Positions 1-7,491 of a stretch of DNA of 64,000 nt are shown here, piece after piece. Under the pieces are notes generated by a model that saw only the letters and a program-made list of their open reading frames with translations, was not told where the DNA came from and did no database searches. A program made the position numbers and the translations under genes. Source of the stretch: Pseudomonadota bacterium (GTDB taxonomy: Bacteria > Pseudomonadota > Gammaproteobacteria > Burkholderiales > Burkholderiaceae_C); assembly GCA_020161065.1 (NCBI GenBank), contig JAIUPH010000037.1:186001-250000 (forward strand). The letters run 5' to 3'. Numbering within the stretch: position 1 is the stretch's first letter; the number at the start of each line of letters is the position of its first letter.

Positions 1-123
1 CTTGCCGCGCCAGCGGCGGCGCCAGTCCTGCTCGTACGCGGCGAGGTCGCCTTCGGCCAGTACCTGGTCGGCGCCGACGGCGCTGCGCAGCGCCGCCAGC
101 GCGGCGGTCTTGGCTATCGTCAT
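1..123 (-). CDS. FAD-binding oxidoreductase (GlcD/D-lactate dehydrogenase type), N-terminal fragment
   Basis: Only the first 41 codons are inside the window; the gene runs off the left edge. The visible N-terminus starts MTIAKTAALAALRS and continues through LAEGDLAAYEQDWRRR. An 'xEGDLxAYExDWR' stretch before the FAD-binding fold is what I know from FAD-linked oxidases that oxidise 2-hydroxyacids such as glycolate, D-lactate or 2-hydroxyglutarate. The ATG overlaps the stop of the upstream DUF2069 gene in an ATGA arrangement, so the two are probably translationally coupled. No catalytic or FAD-contacting residue is visible, so family membership rests on the short N-terminus and the familiar neighbourhood. 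Confidence 0.6.
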   Translation of the reverse strand, partial: MTIAKTAALAALRSAVGADQVLAEGDLAAYEQDWRRRWRGK

Positions 124-557
124 GGGGCGGCGGCCTTGCGGCCTTTGGTCTTGGGCACGCGCAGCCGGATGTAGCGCACGCACAGCGCGAACAGCGCCAG
201 CGCCAGCACCACCTCCGCCGCGGCCAAGGCTTGAGACAAGCCGTGCTCGCTGGTGGCGCGCACCAGCCCTTCGGTGACGTACAGCCACAGCAGCAGGCTC
301 AACCAACGGTAGGTGTACAGCCGGTGGCGCAGCAAGCCGATGCCGCACAACGCCAGCGGCAGCGCCTTCAGCGCCAGCGTGCCGCGGCCGGTGGGCGCCA
401 GCCACAGCTCCCAGGCCAAGCACAGCAGCAGCAGTGCCGCCAGCAGCGCCAGCGCCGCGCCGCGCGCCTGCCGCACCGCGGGCGGCGCCGGCCGGCTGGC
501 ATCGGCCGACGCGACGGGGGCGGGTACGGGCGCGGGCGCGGGGGCTGACAAAGGCAT
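120..557 (-). CDS. DUF2069 family small inner-membrane protein
   Basis: This encodes a predicted integral membrane protein of 145 residues with an Ala/Pro-rich N-terminal tail (about residues 1-35). Four hydrophobic segments follow: around LALLAALLLLCLAW, ALPLALCGIGLL, WLSLLLWLYVTEGL and LAAAEVVLALALFALC. The end is basic (RVPKTKGRK). The length and the RHRLYTYRW..LLWLYVTEG block fit the DUF2069 family, whose function is unknown. I chose the ATG that yields MPLSAPAPAP; it lies 18 bp from the divergent YihY start, so the two promoters must overlap the opposite coding regions or share that gap. Its TGA overlaps the ATG of the FAD oxidase. In related bacteria the gene sits beside yihY, often with wrbA, which is absent here. 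Confidence 0.85.
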   Translation of the reverse strand: MPLSAPAPAPVPAPVASADASRPAPPAVRQARGAALALLAALLLLCLAWELWLAPTGRGTLALKALPLALCGIGLLRHRLYTYRWLSLLLWLYVTEGLVRATSEHGLSQALAAAEVVLALALFALCVRYIRLRVPKTKGRKAAAP

Positions 558-575
558 GCTGGCATCATAGCCAGC

Positions 576-1862
576 ATGCCCCCACCCGAAGAGCGGGCCG
601 TGGTGAAGCCCGGCTCGCGGCTGGCCACCCAGGTCGCCACCCAGACCGCCGCGCTGCTGGACACGCTGCGCGACTGGCCCTGGGCCGACACCGTGCGCAC
701 GCTGGGCCAGCGCTTCCGCGAAGACCGCCTGGGCTTGTCGGCCGGCAGCCTGACCTTCACGACGCTGATCGCGCTGGTGCCGCTGCTCACCGTGATGCTG
801 GCCGTGTTCACCGCGTTCCCGATGTTCGGCAGCTTCCAGGGCGCGCTGGAGAAGTACTTCCTGCAAAGCCTGGTGCCCGAGGGCATCGCGCGGCCCGTGC
901 TGCGCGCGCTGACGCAGTTCGCGGCCAAGGCGCGCAGCATGGGGTCGGTGGGCCTGCTGCTGTTGTGCAGCACGGCGCTGGCGATGATGCTGACCATCGA
1001 CCGCACGCTCAACGGCATCTGGCGCGTGCGCCGGCCGCGGCCGATCGCGCAGCGCGTGCTGGTCTACTGGGCCGGCCTCACGCTGGGCCCGCTGGCGGTG
1101 GGCATCAGCCTGACGGCCACCAGCTACGTGCTGTCGGCTTCGCGCGGGCTGGTCGGCGCGCTGCCGGGCGGCGTGGAGTTCGCCGTCGAGCTGCTGCAGT
1201 TCGCGCTGCTGGCCGCGGCGATGGCGGGGCTGTTCCACTACGTGCCCAACACCTTCGTGCGCTGGTCGCATGCCTGGGCCGGCGGGCTGTTCGTCGCCGT
1301 CGCCTTCGAGGCCGCGAAGAAAGGCCTGGCCTGGTACGTCGACGCGATGGGCACCTTCTCGGCCGTCTACGGCGCCTTTGCCGCGGTGCCCATCCTGCTG
1401 CTGTGGATCTACCTGGTGTGGCTGATCGTGCTGTTCGGCGCCGTCGTCGCGGCCTACGCGCCCAGCCTGCAGATGCGGCTGCTGCGCCGCCCCGAGGCGC
1501 CGGGCGACCGCTTCGCGCTGGCGCTGGAACTGCTGGCCCAGTTGCAGGTCGCGCGCAGCGGCGCGGCGCGCGGGCTGTCGCTGCACCAGATGGCCGCCGC
1601 GCTGCGCCAGGACCCGCTGCAGATCGAGCCGGTGCTCGACCGCCTGGTCGAGCTCGGCTGGGTCGGCCGCCTGGAAGAAGCCGGCGAACAACGCCTGGTG
1701 CTGCTGGCCGAACCGCAGACGCAGGCGCTGGGCCCGCTGGTCGACGCCTTGCTGCTGGCGCCGCGCGGCCTGGCGGCCGGGCTGGCGCAGGGCAGCGGGC
1801 TGTCGGACTGGACGCTGGCGCAGGCGCTGGCGACGAAATCGACGTCGAGTCGGGGCGCATGA
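576..1862 (+). CDS. YihY/BrkB family inner-membrane protein
   Basis: This is a 428-residue polytopic membrane protein of the YihY (formerly 'RNase BN') family, whose role is unsettled. The N-terminal soluble stretch leads into the family hallmark region GLSAGSLTFTTLIALVPLL (about residues 50-70). Further membrane helices are visible at LLLLCSTALAMML, LVYWAGLTLGPLAVG, LLQFALLAAAMAGL and ILLLWIYLVWLIVLFGAVV. The conserved NTFVRWSHAWAGGL loop and the FSAVYGAFAAVPIL block are also typical. After about residue 310 the protein continues as a cytoplasmic tail of about 115 residues that looks like a winged-helix domain (LHQMAAALRQDP...VLDRLVELGWVGR). This tail is common in betaproteobacterial YihY proteins. 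Its stop overlaps the next start (ATGA). Confidence 0.9.
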   Translation: MPPPEERAVVKPGSRLATQVATQTAALLDTLRDWPWADTVRTLGQRFREDRLGLSAGSLTFTTLIALVPLLTVMLAVFTAFPMFGSFQGALEKYFLQSLVPEGIARPVLRALTQFAAKARSMGSVGLLLLCSTALAMMLTIDRTLNGIWRVRRPRPIAQRVLVYWAGLTLGPLAVGISLTATSYVLSASRGLVGALPGGVEFAVELLQFALLAAAMAGLFHYVPNTFVRWSHAWAGGLFVAVAFEAAKKGLAWYVDAMGTFSAVYGAFAAVPILLLWIYLVWLIVLFGAVVAAYAPSLQMRLLRRPEAPGDRFALALELLAQLQVARSGAARGLSLHQMAAALRQDPLQIEPVLDRLVELGWVGRLEEAGEQRLVLLAEPQTQALGPLVDALLLAPRGLAAGLAQGSGLSDWTLAQALATKSTSSRGA

Positions 1863-2158
1863 AGCACGCCGGGGCCGACACGCTGCGCCGGCTCGAGCCG
1901 CTGCTGCAGCGTCTGCGCGCGCTGCCGGATCTGGCCGAACGCAAGCCGGGCATCTTCTATCGCGGCGCATCGGCCTTTCTGCATTTCCACGACGATCCCG
2001 CCGGCGTGTTCGCCGACGTCAAGCTCGACGGCCGGTCGTTCTCCCGCTTCAAGCTCGACGGTGCGGCCGACCAGGAGGAACTGCTGGCCAAGGTGTCCGC
2101 CTCGCTGTCGGCTCGCCGCACGGCATCTCCTGCTCAAGGCGCTCGAAGCCCGGCATGA
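1859..2158 (+). CDS. small conserved-looking hypothetical protein (99 aa)
   Basis: The protein is 99 residues, with no membrane segment and no signal peptide. The ATG overlaps the YihY stop (ATGA), which supports the start and suggests coupling. A leucine-rich helical N-terminus (LRRLEPLLQRLRALPDLAER) is followed by an aromatic/acidic core FYRGASAFLHFHDD, then FADVKLDGRSFSRFKL and a helical end. The FLHFHDDPAG-FADVKL pattern reminds me of uncharacterised small proteins with a YjbR/MmcQ-like appearance, but I cannot assign a family. The last dozen residues (RRTASPAQGARSPA) look unconstrained. The reading frame runs directly into the decayed nucleotidyltransferase remnant downstream, so the native C-terminus may have been altered. 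Confidence 0.6.
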   Translation: MKHAGADTLRRLEPLLQRLRALPDLAERKPGIFYRGASAFLHFHDDPAGVFADVKLDGRSFSRFKLDGAADQEELLAKVSASLSARRTASPAQGARSPA

Positions 2159-2392
2159 CCAACACCATCGCCGACGGCGAAAGATTGCTGGCCCGAATAC
2201 GCCACGGCGGTGGCGGTGCGCCTGGATGCGCAAGGCCGGCTCGACGTGATTGCCCCGCATGGCCTGGGCGACCTGCTGGGCATGCGCATCCGGCGCAATC
2301 CCACGCGCGCCAGCGAAGCCACCTACCGCCAGCGGACGGCCGAGAAGCGCTACCCGGAGCGATGGCCGCGGGTGGAGGTGGTTTCGGTTTGA
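2159..2392 (+). pseudogene. remnant of a nucleotidyltransferase-family (NTP_transf_6-like) gene, C-terminal part only
   Basis: One frame reads DCWPEYATAVAVRLDAQGR, then LAPHGL-like sequence (VIAPHGLGDLLGMRIRRN), then EKRYPERWPRVEVV and a stop. This matches my memory of the C-terminal third of small nucleotidyltransferases of the PF06042 type (pattern: WPE-TATAV-VRLD...APxGLDDL...RPNP...KRWPRL). The expected upstream 'TxIADGL' motif is in a different frame (TNTIADGE, starting at the ATG at 2155), so a frameshift lies between about 2174 and 2190. No N-terminal catalytic part with the GxG and DxD-type residues is present. Only about 75 codons survive, with no room for the rest, so this is a relic rather than a gene. 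Alternatively the 60-codon ORF from 2210 is expressed, which I think unlikely. Confidence 0.55.
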
Positions 2393-2647
2393 AAGGCGCC
2401 GCGCAGGCCGGAGGCGGCCTTTGCGCGCAGATGATCAAGCACCATCGGGCAGGCCCACGTGCCCATGGAACCTCGCATCGCCGTGGTGCACGCCGCCGGC
2501 GCTGTAACCGGGCTTCAAGGGCATCTCGATGCGTGGCGGCGGCCGACGCGGCCGCTCGAGCCCTTGCTCACGATCGTTACCCGCGCCGCGGAATGGCCGG
2601 GCGGCAGCGGGCGTATACCCGGTGCCTCAACTCATCGGGAGCCGTGC
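2393..2647. other. intergenic stretch after the nucleotidyltransferase relic
   Basis: These 255 bp hold no ORF I would defend. An in-frame extension of the next gene back to 2459 has unremarkable composition and no known domain. I see no clear promoter; a GGGAG sequence directly before 2648 is the ribosome-binding site of the next gene. The region may contain further decayed sequence continuous with the relic upstream. Confidence 0.4.
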
Positions 2648-3022
2648 ATGAATGTTCGACCGTCTTTTCTTCTGGCGATCGCCGCCTTGGTCAGCGGGTT
2701 CGCCGCCAACGCAGCCGACCCGCCCGCCAAGGCCATGGATGGCGCCTGGGTGGGGGCCAATGGCATGACCCTCTACACCTACGACCGCGACGCCACGCCG
2801 GGCAAGAGCGCCTGCAACGGCCCGTGCGCGACCAACTGGCCGCCGCTGCTGGCGGCCGCCGATGCGGCCGACATGGGCGACTGGACCTTGATCACGCGCG
2901 ACGACGGTGCCAAGCAATGGGCCTACAAGGGCAAGCCGCTGTACTTCTGGAGCAAGGACCAGAAGGCCGGCGACCGCAGCGGCGACGGCGTCATGAGCGT
3001 CTGGCACGTGGCCAAGCCCTAA
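2648..3022 (+). CDS. secreted lipoprotein_15-type repeat protein (COG4315-like)
   Basis: This 124-residue exported protein has a classical signal peptide (MNVRPSFLLAIAALVSGFA, cleaved near ANA-AD). Because the cleavage region carries no cysteine, it is probably periplasmic or secreted rather than lipidated. The mature part has two copies of the family's short repeat: MTLYTYDRDATPGKSACNG-CATNWPP and KPLYFWSKDQKAGDRSGDG. 'LYxFxxD..G.S.C.G.CA..WPP' is the signature of PF03640. The two cysteines in ACNGPCATNW probably form a disulphide. The function of the family is unknown. The ATG at 2648 was preferred over the upstream in-frame ATG at 2459 because it starts the signal peptide and has a GGGAG sequence 8-12 bases upstream. 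Confidence 0.85.
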   Translation: MNVRPSFLLAIAALVSGFAANAADPPAKAMDGAWVGANGMTLYTYDRDATPGKSACNGPCATNWPPLLAAADAADMGDWTLITRDDGAKQWAYKGKPLYFWSKDQKAGDRSGDGVMSVWHVAKP

Positions 3023-3036
3023 CGGCCGTTCTGGGC

Positions 3037-3090
3037 GCACTGAGCGTGCTCGGCGCGCTCCGTGTGGTCGGCGCGGTCAGCGCGCTCAGC
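3037..3090. repeat. three degenerate 18-bp tandem units
   Basis: Units begin at 3037, 3055 and 3073 and share the pattern GCxCTxxGxGTGxTCGGC. They lie between the converging COG4315-like gene and fliR and slightly overlap the fliR 3' end. The third unit is the most diverged. It could be simple slippage or a degraded transcription-stop region; there is no T-tract. Confidence 0.35.
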
Positions 3091-3847
3091 GGAAGTGCGA
3101 CAGCATCCGCTCCAGCGCCACGTTGAAGGGCTGCTGCAGCGCCGGCAGCGTGAGCAGCAGGCCCAGCAGCCCGGTGCCCAGCGTGATCGGGAAGCCGACC
3201 GAGAAGACGTTGATCTGCGAGGCCACGCGCGAGATCACGCCGAGCACCAGGTTGACCATCAGCAGCATGGCCACCAGCGGCAGCGCGATCCACAGGCCCA
3301 GCGAGAAGATCTCGGCGCCCCAGCGCTGCGGCTGCGCGGCGCGCAGCAGGGCCAGCGGCTCGGGGCCGACCGGGAAGGCCTGGAAGCTTTGCACCAGCAC
3401 GGCGATCACCAGCAGGTGGCCGCCGCCGACGACGAACAGCCAGGCGATCGTGGTGCCGAAGAAGCGCGCGGTGGCGGTGCCGGTGCTGGCCGTCGCGGGG
3501 TCGAAGAAGCCGGCGAAGTTCAGGCCCATCTGCAGGCCGATGATCTCGCCGGCGAACTCCACCGCGGCGAACACCAGCCGCACGCTGAAGCCCAGCGCCA
3601 GGCCGACCACCAGCTGCTGCAGCACCAGGATGAAGGCGGCCGGCGAGTCCAGCGCCACCGCCGGCACTGCGGGCAGCGAGGCCTGCGCCGCCAGCGCGAC
3701 GAAGGCCGCCAGACCGATGCGCACCCGCGCCGGCACCGTGCGCGTGCCCAGCACCGGCAGTGCCGTGAACAGCGCCAGCGCGCGCAGGAAGGGCCACAGC
3801 AGCGGCGTGATCCAGCCGAGGATCTGCGCCTCGGTGAACGAGATCAT
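3086..3847 (-). CDS. fliR: flagellar export gate protein FliR
   Basis: FliR is an inner-membrane subunit of the flagellar type III export gate, assembling with FliP and FliQ. The 253-residue product is close to the family length (about 255-260). It begins MISFTEAQILGWITPLLWP and shows the hydrophobic run expected of FliR, with FTALPVLGTRTVPARVRIGLA near the N-terminus and the conserved GEIIGLQMGLNFAGFFDP block in the middle. The final FNVALERMLSHFR tail is also family-like. It is the last gene of the fliLMNOPQR run, 7 bp after fliQ. No convincing terminator follows; the gene converges on the COG4315-like gene. Confidence 0.97.
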   Translation of the reverse strand: MISFTEAQILGWITPLLWPFLRALALFTALPVLGTRTVPARVRIGLAAFVALAAQASLPAVPAVALDSPAAFILVLQQLVVGLALGFSVRLVFAAVEFAGEIIGLQMGLNFAGFFDPATASTGTATARFFGTTIAWLFVVGGGHLLVIAVLVQSFQAFPVGPEPLALLRAAQPQRWGAEIFSLGLWIALPLVAMLLMVNLVLGVISRVASQINVFSVGFPITLGTGLLGLLLTLPALQQPFNVALERMLSHFR

Positions 3848-3854
3848 GCCGCGC

Positions 3855-4124
3855 TCACCCCACCGCGCCGGGAATGGCGTGCAGCGTGCGCTGCAGGTAT
3901 TCCACCAGCGTCTGCAGCATCCACGGGCCGGCGAAGGCCAGCACGCCGACGCAGGCGACGATCTTGGGCACGAAGCTGAGCGTGCTCTCGTTGATCTGCG
4001 TGGCCGCCTGGAACACGCTGACCAGCAGGCCGACCACCAGCACGACGATGAGGATGGGCGCCGAGACCAGCAGCATCAGCATCAGGCCTTGCTGGCCGGC
4101 ATCGAGGACTTGTTGCGGATTCAT
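3855..4124 (-). CDS. fliQ: flagellar export gate protein FliQ
   Basis: This is a two-helix membrane subunit of the flagellar export gate. The 89 residues match the family length. Sequence landmarks are MNPQQVLDAGQQGLMLML at the start, the first helix through ILIVVLVVGLLVSVFQA, the family motif QAATQINESTLSFVPKI and the second helix VACVGVLAFAGPWML. The start overlaps the fliP stop (ATGA), supporting the start choice and translational coupling, as gate subunits are needed in fixed stoichiometry. Confidence 0.97.
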   Translation of the reverse strand: MNPQQVLDAGQQGLMLMLLVSAPILIVVLVVGLLVSVFQAATQINESTLSFVPKIVACVGVLAFAGPWMLQTLVEYLQRTLHAIPGAVG

Positions 4125-4885
4125 GTGGCGAAGGACGCGGCGAGCGAGCCGAGCAGCAGGTTCCAGCCGTCGGCCAGCACGAACAGCATCAGCTTGAAGG
4201 GCAGGGCGACGAGCACCGGGCTGAGCATCATCATGCCCAGGCTCATCAGCACGCTGGCGACGACCATGTCGATGATCAGGAAGGGGATGAAGATCATGAA
4301 GCCGATCTGGAACGCGCTCTTCAGTTCGCTGGTCACGAAGGCCGGCACCAGCACGCGGAACGGCACGCTCTCGGCCTTCACGCCGGCCGGCAGCTTGGCC
4401 AGCTTGGCGAACAGCTGCACGTCGGCCTGGCGCGTCTGCTTGAGCATGAACTCGCGCATCGGCAGCTCGCCGCGCTTGAGCGCTTCCTCGAAGCTGATCT
4501 CGTTGGCGGCGAAGGGCTTGTAGGCGGCGTCGTAGACCTTGTCGAGCGTCGGCCCCATCACGAAGAAGGTGAGGAACAGCGACAGCCCGACGATCACCTG
4601 GTTGGGCGGCGCGGCCTGCGTGCCCATGGCCTGGCGCACCAGCGACAGCACGATGACGATGCGCGTGAAGCCCGTCATCAGCAGCATCACGGCCGGCAGG
4701 AACGACAGCGCGGTGAAGAACAGCAGCGTCTGCACCGGCACCGAGAAGCTGGTGCCGCCGCCGCCCTGGCCGATCAGCAGCGGCAGGTTGCCGCCCGCCG
4801 CGGCGGGGGCCTGCTGGCCCCAGGCGGCGCTGGCGGCGGCCAGCAGCGCGGCGCCGGTGAGCAGCAGGCGCTTGTCAACGCGCAT
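4121..4885 (-). CDS. fliP: flagellar export gate protein FliP
   Basis: FliP is the pore-forming subunit of the flagellar export gate and, like its homologues, is made with a cleavable signal peptide (RLLLTGAALLAAASAAWGQ). At 254 residues it is of normal length. Family blocks are present: TALSFLPAVMLLMTGFTRI, LSLVRQAMGTQAAPPNQV, LFLTFFVMGPT, PFRVLVPAFVTSELKSAF and the membrane segment GFMIFIPFLIIDMVVASVL followed by SLGMMMLSPV. The gene overlaps the end of fliO by 11 bp and the start of fliQ by 4 bp, as expected for one operon. Confidence 0.97.
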   Translation of the reverse strand: MRVDKRLLLTGAALLAAASAAWGQQAPAAAGGNLPLLIGQGGGGTSFSVPVQTLLFFTALSFLPAVMLLMTGFTRIVIVLSLVRQAMGTQAAPPNQVIVGLSLFLTFFVMGPTLDKVYDAAYKPFAANEISFEEALKRGELPMREFMLKQTRQADVQLFAKLAKLPAGVKAESVPFRVLVPAFVTSELKSAFQIGFMIFIPFLIIDMVVASVLMSLGMMMLSPVLVALPFKLMLFVLADGWNLLLGSLAASFAT

Positions 4886-5228
4886 GGTCGTTCCTTCCGC
4901 CGCGGCGCAGGCGCTGCAGCAGCGGCTCCAGCGCGGCCGCGGGCGTGGCCGGCGTGCTGGGCGGGGCGTCGTCCTGCGCCGCCATGGTGTGCAGGTTGCT
5001 GATGCCTTGCGGGCCGACGCCCAGCACCAGCCACAGCCGCTGTTCGCCGCGGCCGACCTCGACGGTCACCACGCGCTGGTTGGCCGACAGCCCCAGCACG
5101 GCCACGGTGCGGGCCGTGCCGGGCACCGGGCTCTGGCCCAGCGGCGTGCGCTTGAGGAACCACAGCGCGGCCGGGATGGCGGCCAGCACCAGCAGCAGCC
5201 ACATCAGCGAAGACCAGTCGGTTGCCAT
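4875..5228 (-). CDS. fliO: flagellar protein FliO
   Basis: FliO is a small bitopic membrane protein that helps FliP assemble. The 117-residue product has one N-terminal transmembrane segment (LMWLLLVLAAIPAALWFL) followed by the cytoplasmic FliO core (TARTVAVLGLSANQRVVTVEV... WLVLGVGPQGISNLHTM) and a variable tail. I used the ATG giving MATDWSSLMW, 35 bp after the fliN stop; longer upstream readings run into fliN in another frame. It overlaps fliP by 11 bp. FliO is poorly conserved, but the position between fliN and fliP and the layout make the call firm. Confidence 0.9.
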   Translation of the reverse strand: MATDWSSLMWLLLVLAAIPAALWFLKRTPLGQSPVPGTARTVAVLGLSANQRVVTVEVGRGEQRLWLVLGVGPQGISNLHTMAAQDDAPPSTPATPAAALEPLLQRLRRGGRNDHAR

Positions 5229-5263
5229 CGTCTCGTTCGGTTGCAGGGTCGGTCGGCGACGTT

Positions 5264-5749
5264 TCAGGTGCGGCTGAGGCGGCGCATGCGCTCGCTCGGC
5301 GTCACGATGTCGGTCAGCCGGATGCCGAACTTGTCGTTGACGACCACCACCTCGCCCTGGGCGATGAGGAAGCCGTTGACCAGCACGTCCATCGGCTCGC
5401 CGGCCAGCGTTTCCAGCTCCACCACCGAGCCCTGCGCGAGCTGCAGGATGTGCTTGATGGGGATGCGCGTGCGGCCCAGCTCGACCGTCAACTGGACCGG
5501 GATGTCCAGGATCATGTTGAGGTCGTTGCCGGCCGAGGCCGGGCTGCCGGCGGTGAAGTTGGCAAACGCCGCCGGCGACACCGCGGGCGCGCGCGCGGCC
5601 AGCTCGCCATTGGCACCGCCGCCGCCGGCACCGCCGCCTGCGTCGGCCGCCGGCGCGGCGCTCTTGCTCTCTTCCAGCGCGCTGGCCCATTCGGCGGCCA
5701 TGCGGTCCTCTTCGGACATCTCGGACGTCTGTGCGTTGTCAGTTGCCAT
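5264..5749 (-). CDS. fliN: flagellar motor switch protein FliN
   Basis: FliN is a C-ring subunit that forms the lower part of the rotor and binds CheY-P and export cargo. The protein is 161 residues. The first 80 or so are low-complexity, Ala/Gly-rich linker (AADAGGGAGGGGANGEL), typical of the longer proteobacterial FliN. The C-terminal SpoA domain carries the family sequence LDIPVQLTVELGRT, IKHILQLAQGSVVELETLAG, PMDVLVNGFLIAQGEVVVV and FGIRLTDIVTPSERM. The start overlaps the end of fliM by 11 bp. Confidence 0.96.
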   Translation of the reverse strand: MATDNAQTSEMSEEDRMAAEWASALEESKSAAPAADAGGGAGGGGANGELAARAPAVSPAAFANFTAGSPASAGNDLNMILDIPVQLTVELGRTRIPIKHILQLAQGSVVELETLAGEPMDVLVNGFLIAQGEVVVVNDKFGIRLTDIVTPSERMRRLSRT

Positions 5750-6749
5750 GGTTGTTGTCCACTCCGATCCAGCTCAGCGTCGAGCTGGACAGCAGTTGTT
5801 CGATCTTCAATGCGTACTTGCCGTTGGCCGTGCCGTAGTGGCAGTCGAAGACGGGCACGCCGTCGACCTTGGCCTGGATCACCGGGTCGATGTCCAGCTC
5901 GATGAAGTCGCCCGGCTTGAACGACAGCAGTTGCTCCACCGTGGCCGGCGCGGTGCCGAGCTCGGCCACCATCTCGACCTCGGCCGACTGGATCTGCGTC
6001 TTCAGCAAATTCACCCAGCGGCGGTCGGGCTCGGCGGCGTCGCCCTGGATGGTGGAATACAGCACGTCGCGGATCGGCTCCAGCGTCGAGTAGGGGATGC
6101 AGAAGTGCACCGCGCCGGTGGTCTCGCCGATCTCCAGCGTGAAGTTGGTCGAGACCACGATCTCGCTGGGCGTGGCGATGTTGGCGAACTGCGGCTGCAT
6201 CTCCGAGCGCTGGTATTCCAGCTCCAGCGGATAAATGCCCTGCCAGGCCTTGCCGAACTCGGTGACGATGCACTCCACCAGGCGCAGGATGACGCGCAGC
6301 TCGGTGGCGCTGAAGTCGCGCCCTTCGATGCGGGTGTGGAACTTGCCGATGCCGCCGAACAGCGAGTCGATCACCGCGAACACCAGGCTGGGGTCGCAGA
6401 CGATCAGCCCGGCGCCGCGCAGCGGCTTGACCTGCACGATGTTGAAGTTGGTGGGCACCACGATCTCGCGCAGGAAGGCGCTGAACTTCTGCACCTTGAT
6501 GCCGCCGATCGAGACCTCGGGCGACTTGCGGATCATGTTGAACAGCCCGACGCGGATGTTGCGTGCGAAGCGTTCGTTGATGACCTCCATGGTCGGCATG
6601 CGGCCACGGACGATGCGTTCCTGGTTGGCGAGGTTGTAGTCGCGCACGCCGCCTTGCGGCTGCTCTTCCTCTTCGAGCTTCTGGCTCTCGCCGGTGATGC
6701 CCTGCAGCAGGGCATCGACCTCGTCCTGGGAAAGGATTTGCTGATTCAT
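5739..6749 (-). CDS. fliM: flagellar motor switch protein FliM
   Basis: FliM is the middle C-ring component that binds phosphorylated CheY and controls rotation direction. The 336-residue length is typical. The extreme N-terminus MNQQILSQDEVDALLQGI contains the conserved LSQDEVDALL helix associated with CheY-P binding. The middle domain has RMPTMEVINERFARN, GGIGKFHTRIEGRDFS and LEYQRSEMQPQFANIA; the C-terminal SpoA domain ends with FDCHYGTANGKYALKIEQL. It overlaps fliN by 11 bp and follows fliL after about 112 bp that contain a palindromic repeat. Confidence 0.97.
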   Translation of the reverse strand: MNQQILSQDEVDALLQGITGESQKLEEEEQPQGGVRDYNLANQERIVRGRMPTMEVINERFARNIRVGLFNMIRKSPEVSIGGIKVQKFSAFLREIVVPTNFNIVQVKPLRGAGLIVCDPSLVFAVIDSLFGGIGKFHTRIEGRDFSATELRVILRLVECIVTEFGKAWQGIYPLELEYQRSEMQPQFANIATPSEIVVSTNFTLEIGETTGAVHFCIPYSTLEPIRDVLYSTIQGDAAEPDRRWVNLLKTQIQSAEVEMVAELGTAPATVEQLLSFKPGDFIELDIDPVIQAKVDGVPVFDCHYGTANGKYALKIEQLLSSSTLSWIGVDNNHGN

Positions 6750-6815
6750 GGCAGGCGCGCCACGGTCGGTTGCGGCTGAGGTCCGGGCCGGATCCGGGTC
6801 TCCCGGTCCGGTCCG

Positions 6816-6858
6816 CGGCCCCCTCGGGGGGTGCCGAACGAAGTGAGGCCGGGGGCCG
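6816..6858. repeat. REP-like palindromic element between fliL and fliM
   Basis: CGGCCCCC at 6816-6823 can pair with GGGGGCCG at 6851-6858. An alternative tight hairpin is CCCCC-TC-GGGGG, and the interior reads GCCGAACGAAGTGAGGC. I recall similar 'GGCCCCCT(C/T)GGGGGG...GAACGAAGTGAG...GGGGGCC' blocks scattered between genes in Comamonadaceae-type genomes. A related but partial form (GCGGCCCCC...GAGGGGGC) occurs near 42705-42728 in this window. It could slow or terminate transcription within the fliL-R operon, but it has no T-tract. Confidence 0.5.
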
Positions 6859-6861
6859 TCA

Positions 6862-7473
6862 TTACTGAACGATGAAATTGGAGAAGTGCACGGCCACGAT
6901 GGGCAGCGCCGGCGCGGCGCGCTTCTTCTTCTTTTTCTTGGGCTTGTCGCCGTCGTCGGCGGCTTCGTCGTCGTCGGGCTCGTCGACCTCGAAGCCCAGC
7001 GCGCGCGAGGTGGCGCGCTGGATCTCGCCGGCCAGCTTGGTCTTGCCCTCGGCGCTGAGCAGCTGGGCGCTGGTCTTGTGCGCCAGCACCATCAGGATGT
7101 TGTTGCGGATGGCCGGCATGAAGTTCTTCACGTCGTCCGCGGTCTTGGCGTCGTCGAGTTCCAGCGTCACCTGCACCTGGGCATAACGCTCGACTTCCTT
7201 GTCCGCCAGGTTGACGGTGAAGGGCTCCAGCGGCGAGAAGGCCGGCGGATGCTTGGCGTCGTGCTTGGCCGCCGGCTTGGCCTTGGGCTCGGCCTTCTCG
7301 ACGTGGGCGGCCTCATCGCCGTCTTCGGCGGCCGGCTTCTTCTTCAGCAGCACGAAGGCGGCGCCGCCGCCTCCGCCCAGCAGCAGCACGGCGGCGGCGA
7401 TCAGGATGATGAGTTTCTTCTTGCCCTTGGCGGCGGGCGGGGGGGCTTCAGCAGCAGCGGCGGCGGTGGACAT
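6862..7473 (-). CDS. fliL: flagellar basal body-associated protein FliL
   Basis: FliL is a bitopic inner-membrane protein that supports stator function. The 203-residue protein has an Ala-rich N-terminus, a basic stop (AKGKKK), one transmembrane helix (LIILIAAAVLLLGGGGGAAF), then a Lys/Glu/Ala-rich linker and the periplasmic FliL domain (PFTVNLADKEVERYAQVQV, AIRNNILMVLAHKTS, GEIQRATSRALGFEV). A poly-Asp/Lys insertion (DEPDDDEAADDGDKPKKKKKKR) near the C-terminus before the final VHFSNFIVQ is unusual and raises the length above the common 150-180. A possible sigma-54-type site and a perfect hairpin precede it. Confidence 0.95.
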   Translation of the reverse strand: MSTAAAAAEAPPPAAKGKKKLIILIAAAVLLLGGGGGAAFVLLKKKPAAEDGDEAAHVEKAEPKAKPAAKHDAKHPPAFSPLEPFTVNLADKEVERYAQVQVTLELDDAKTADDVKNFMPAIRNNILMVLAHKTSAQLLSAEGKTKLAGEIQRATSRALGFEVDEPDDDEAADDGDKPKKKKKKRAAPALPIVAVHFSNFIVQ

Positions 7474-7491
7474 CGGGCTTCCTCTCGGTGG

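Noticed and set aside
120-1970. A 616-codon minus frame upstream of DUF2069
   Set aside because: Only the final 145 codons look like protein. The rest is antisense to YihY. The DUF2069 start was placed at 557.
2459-2647. N-terminal extension of the COG4315-like gene
   Set aside because: The extension has no conserved feature and would bury a good signal peptide. The ATG at 2648 has a ribosome-binding site.
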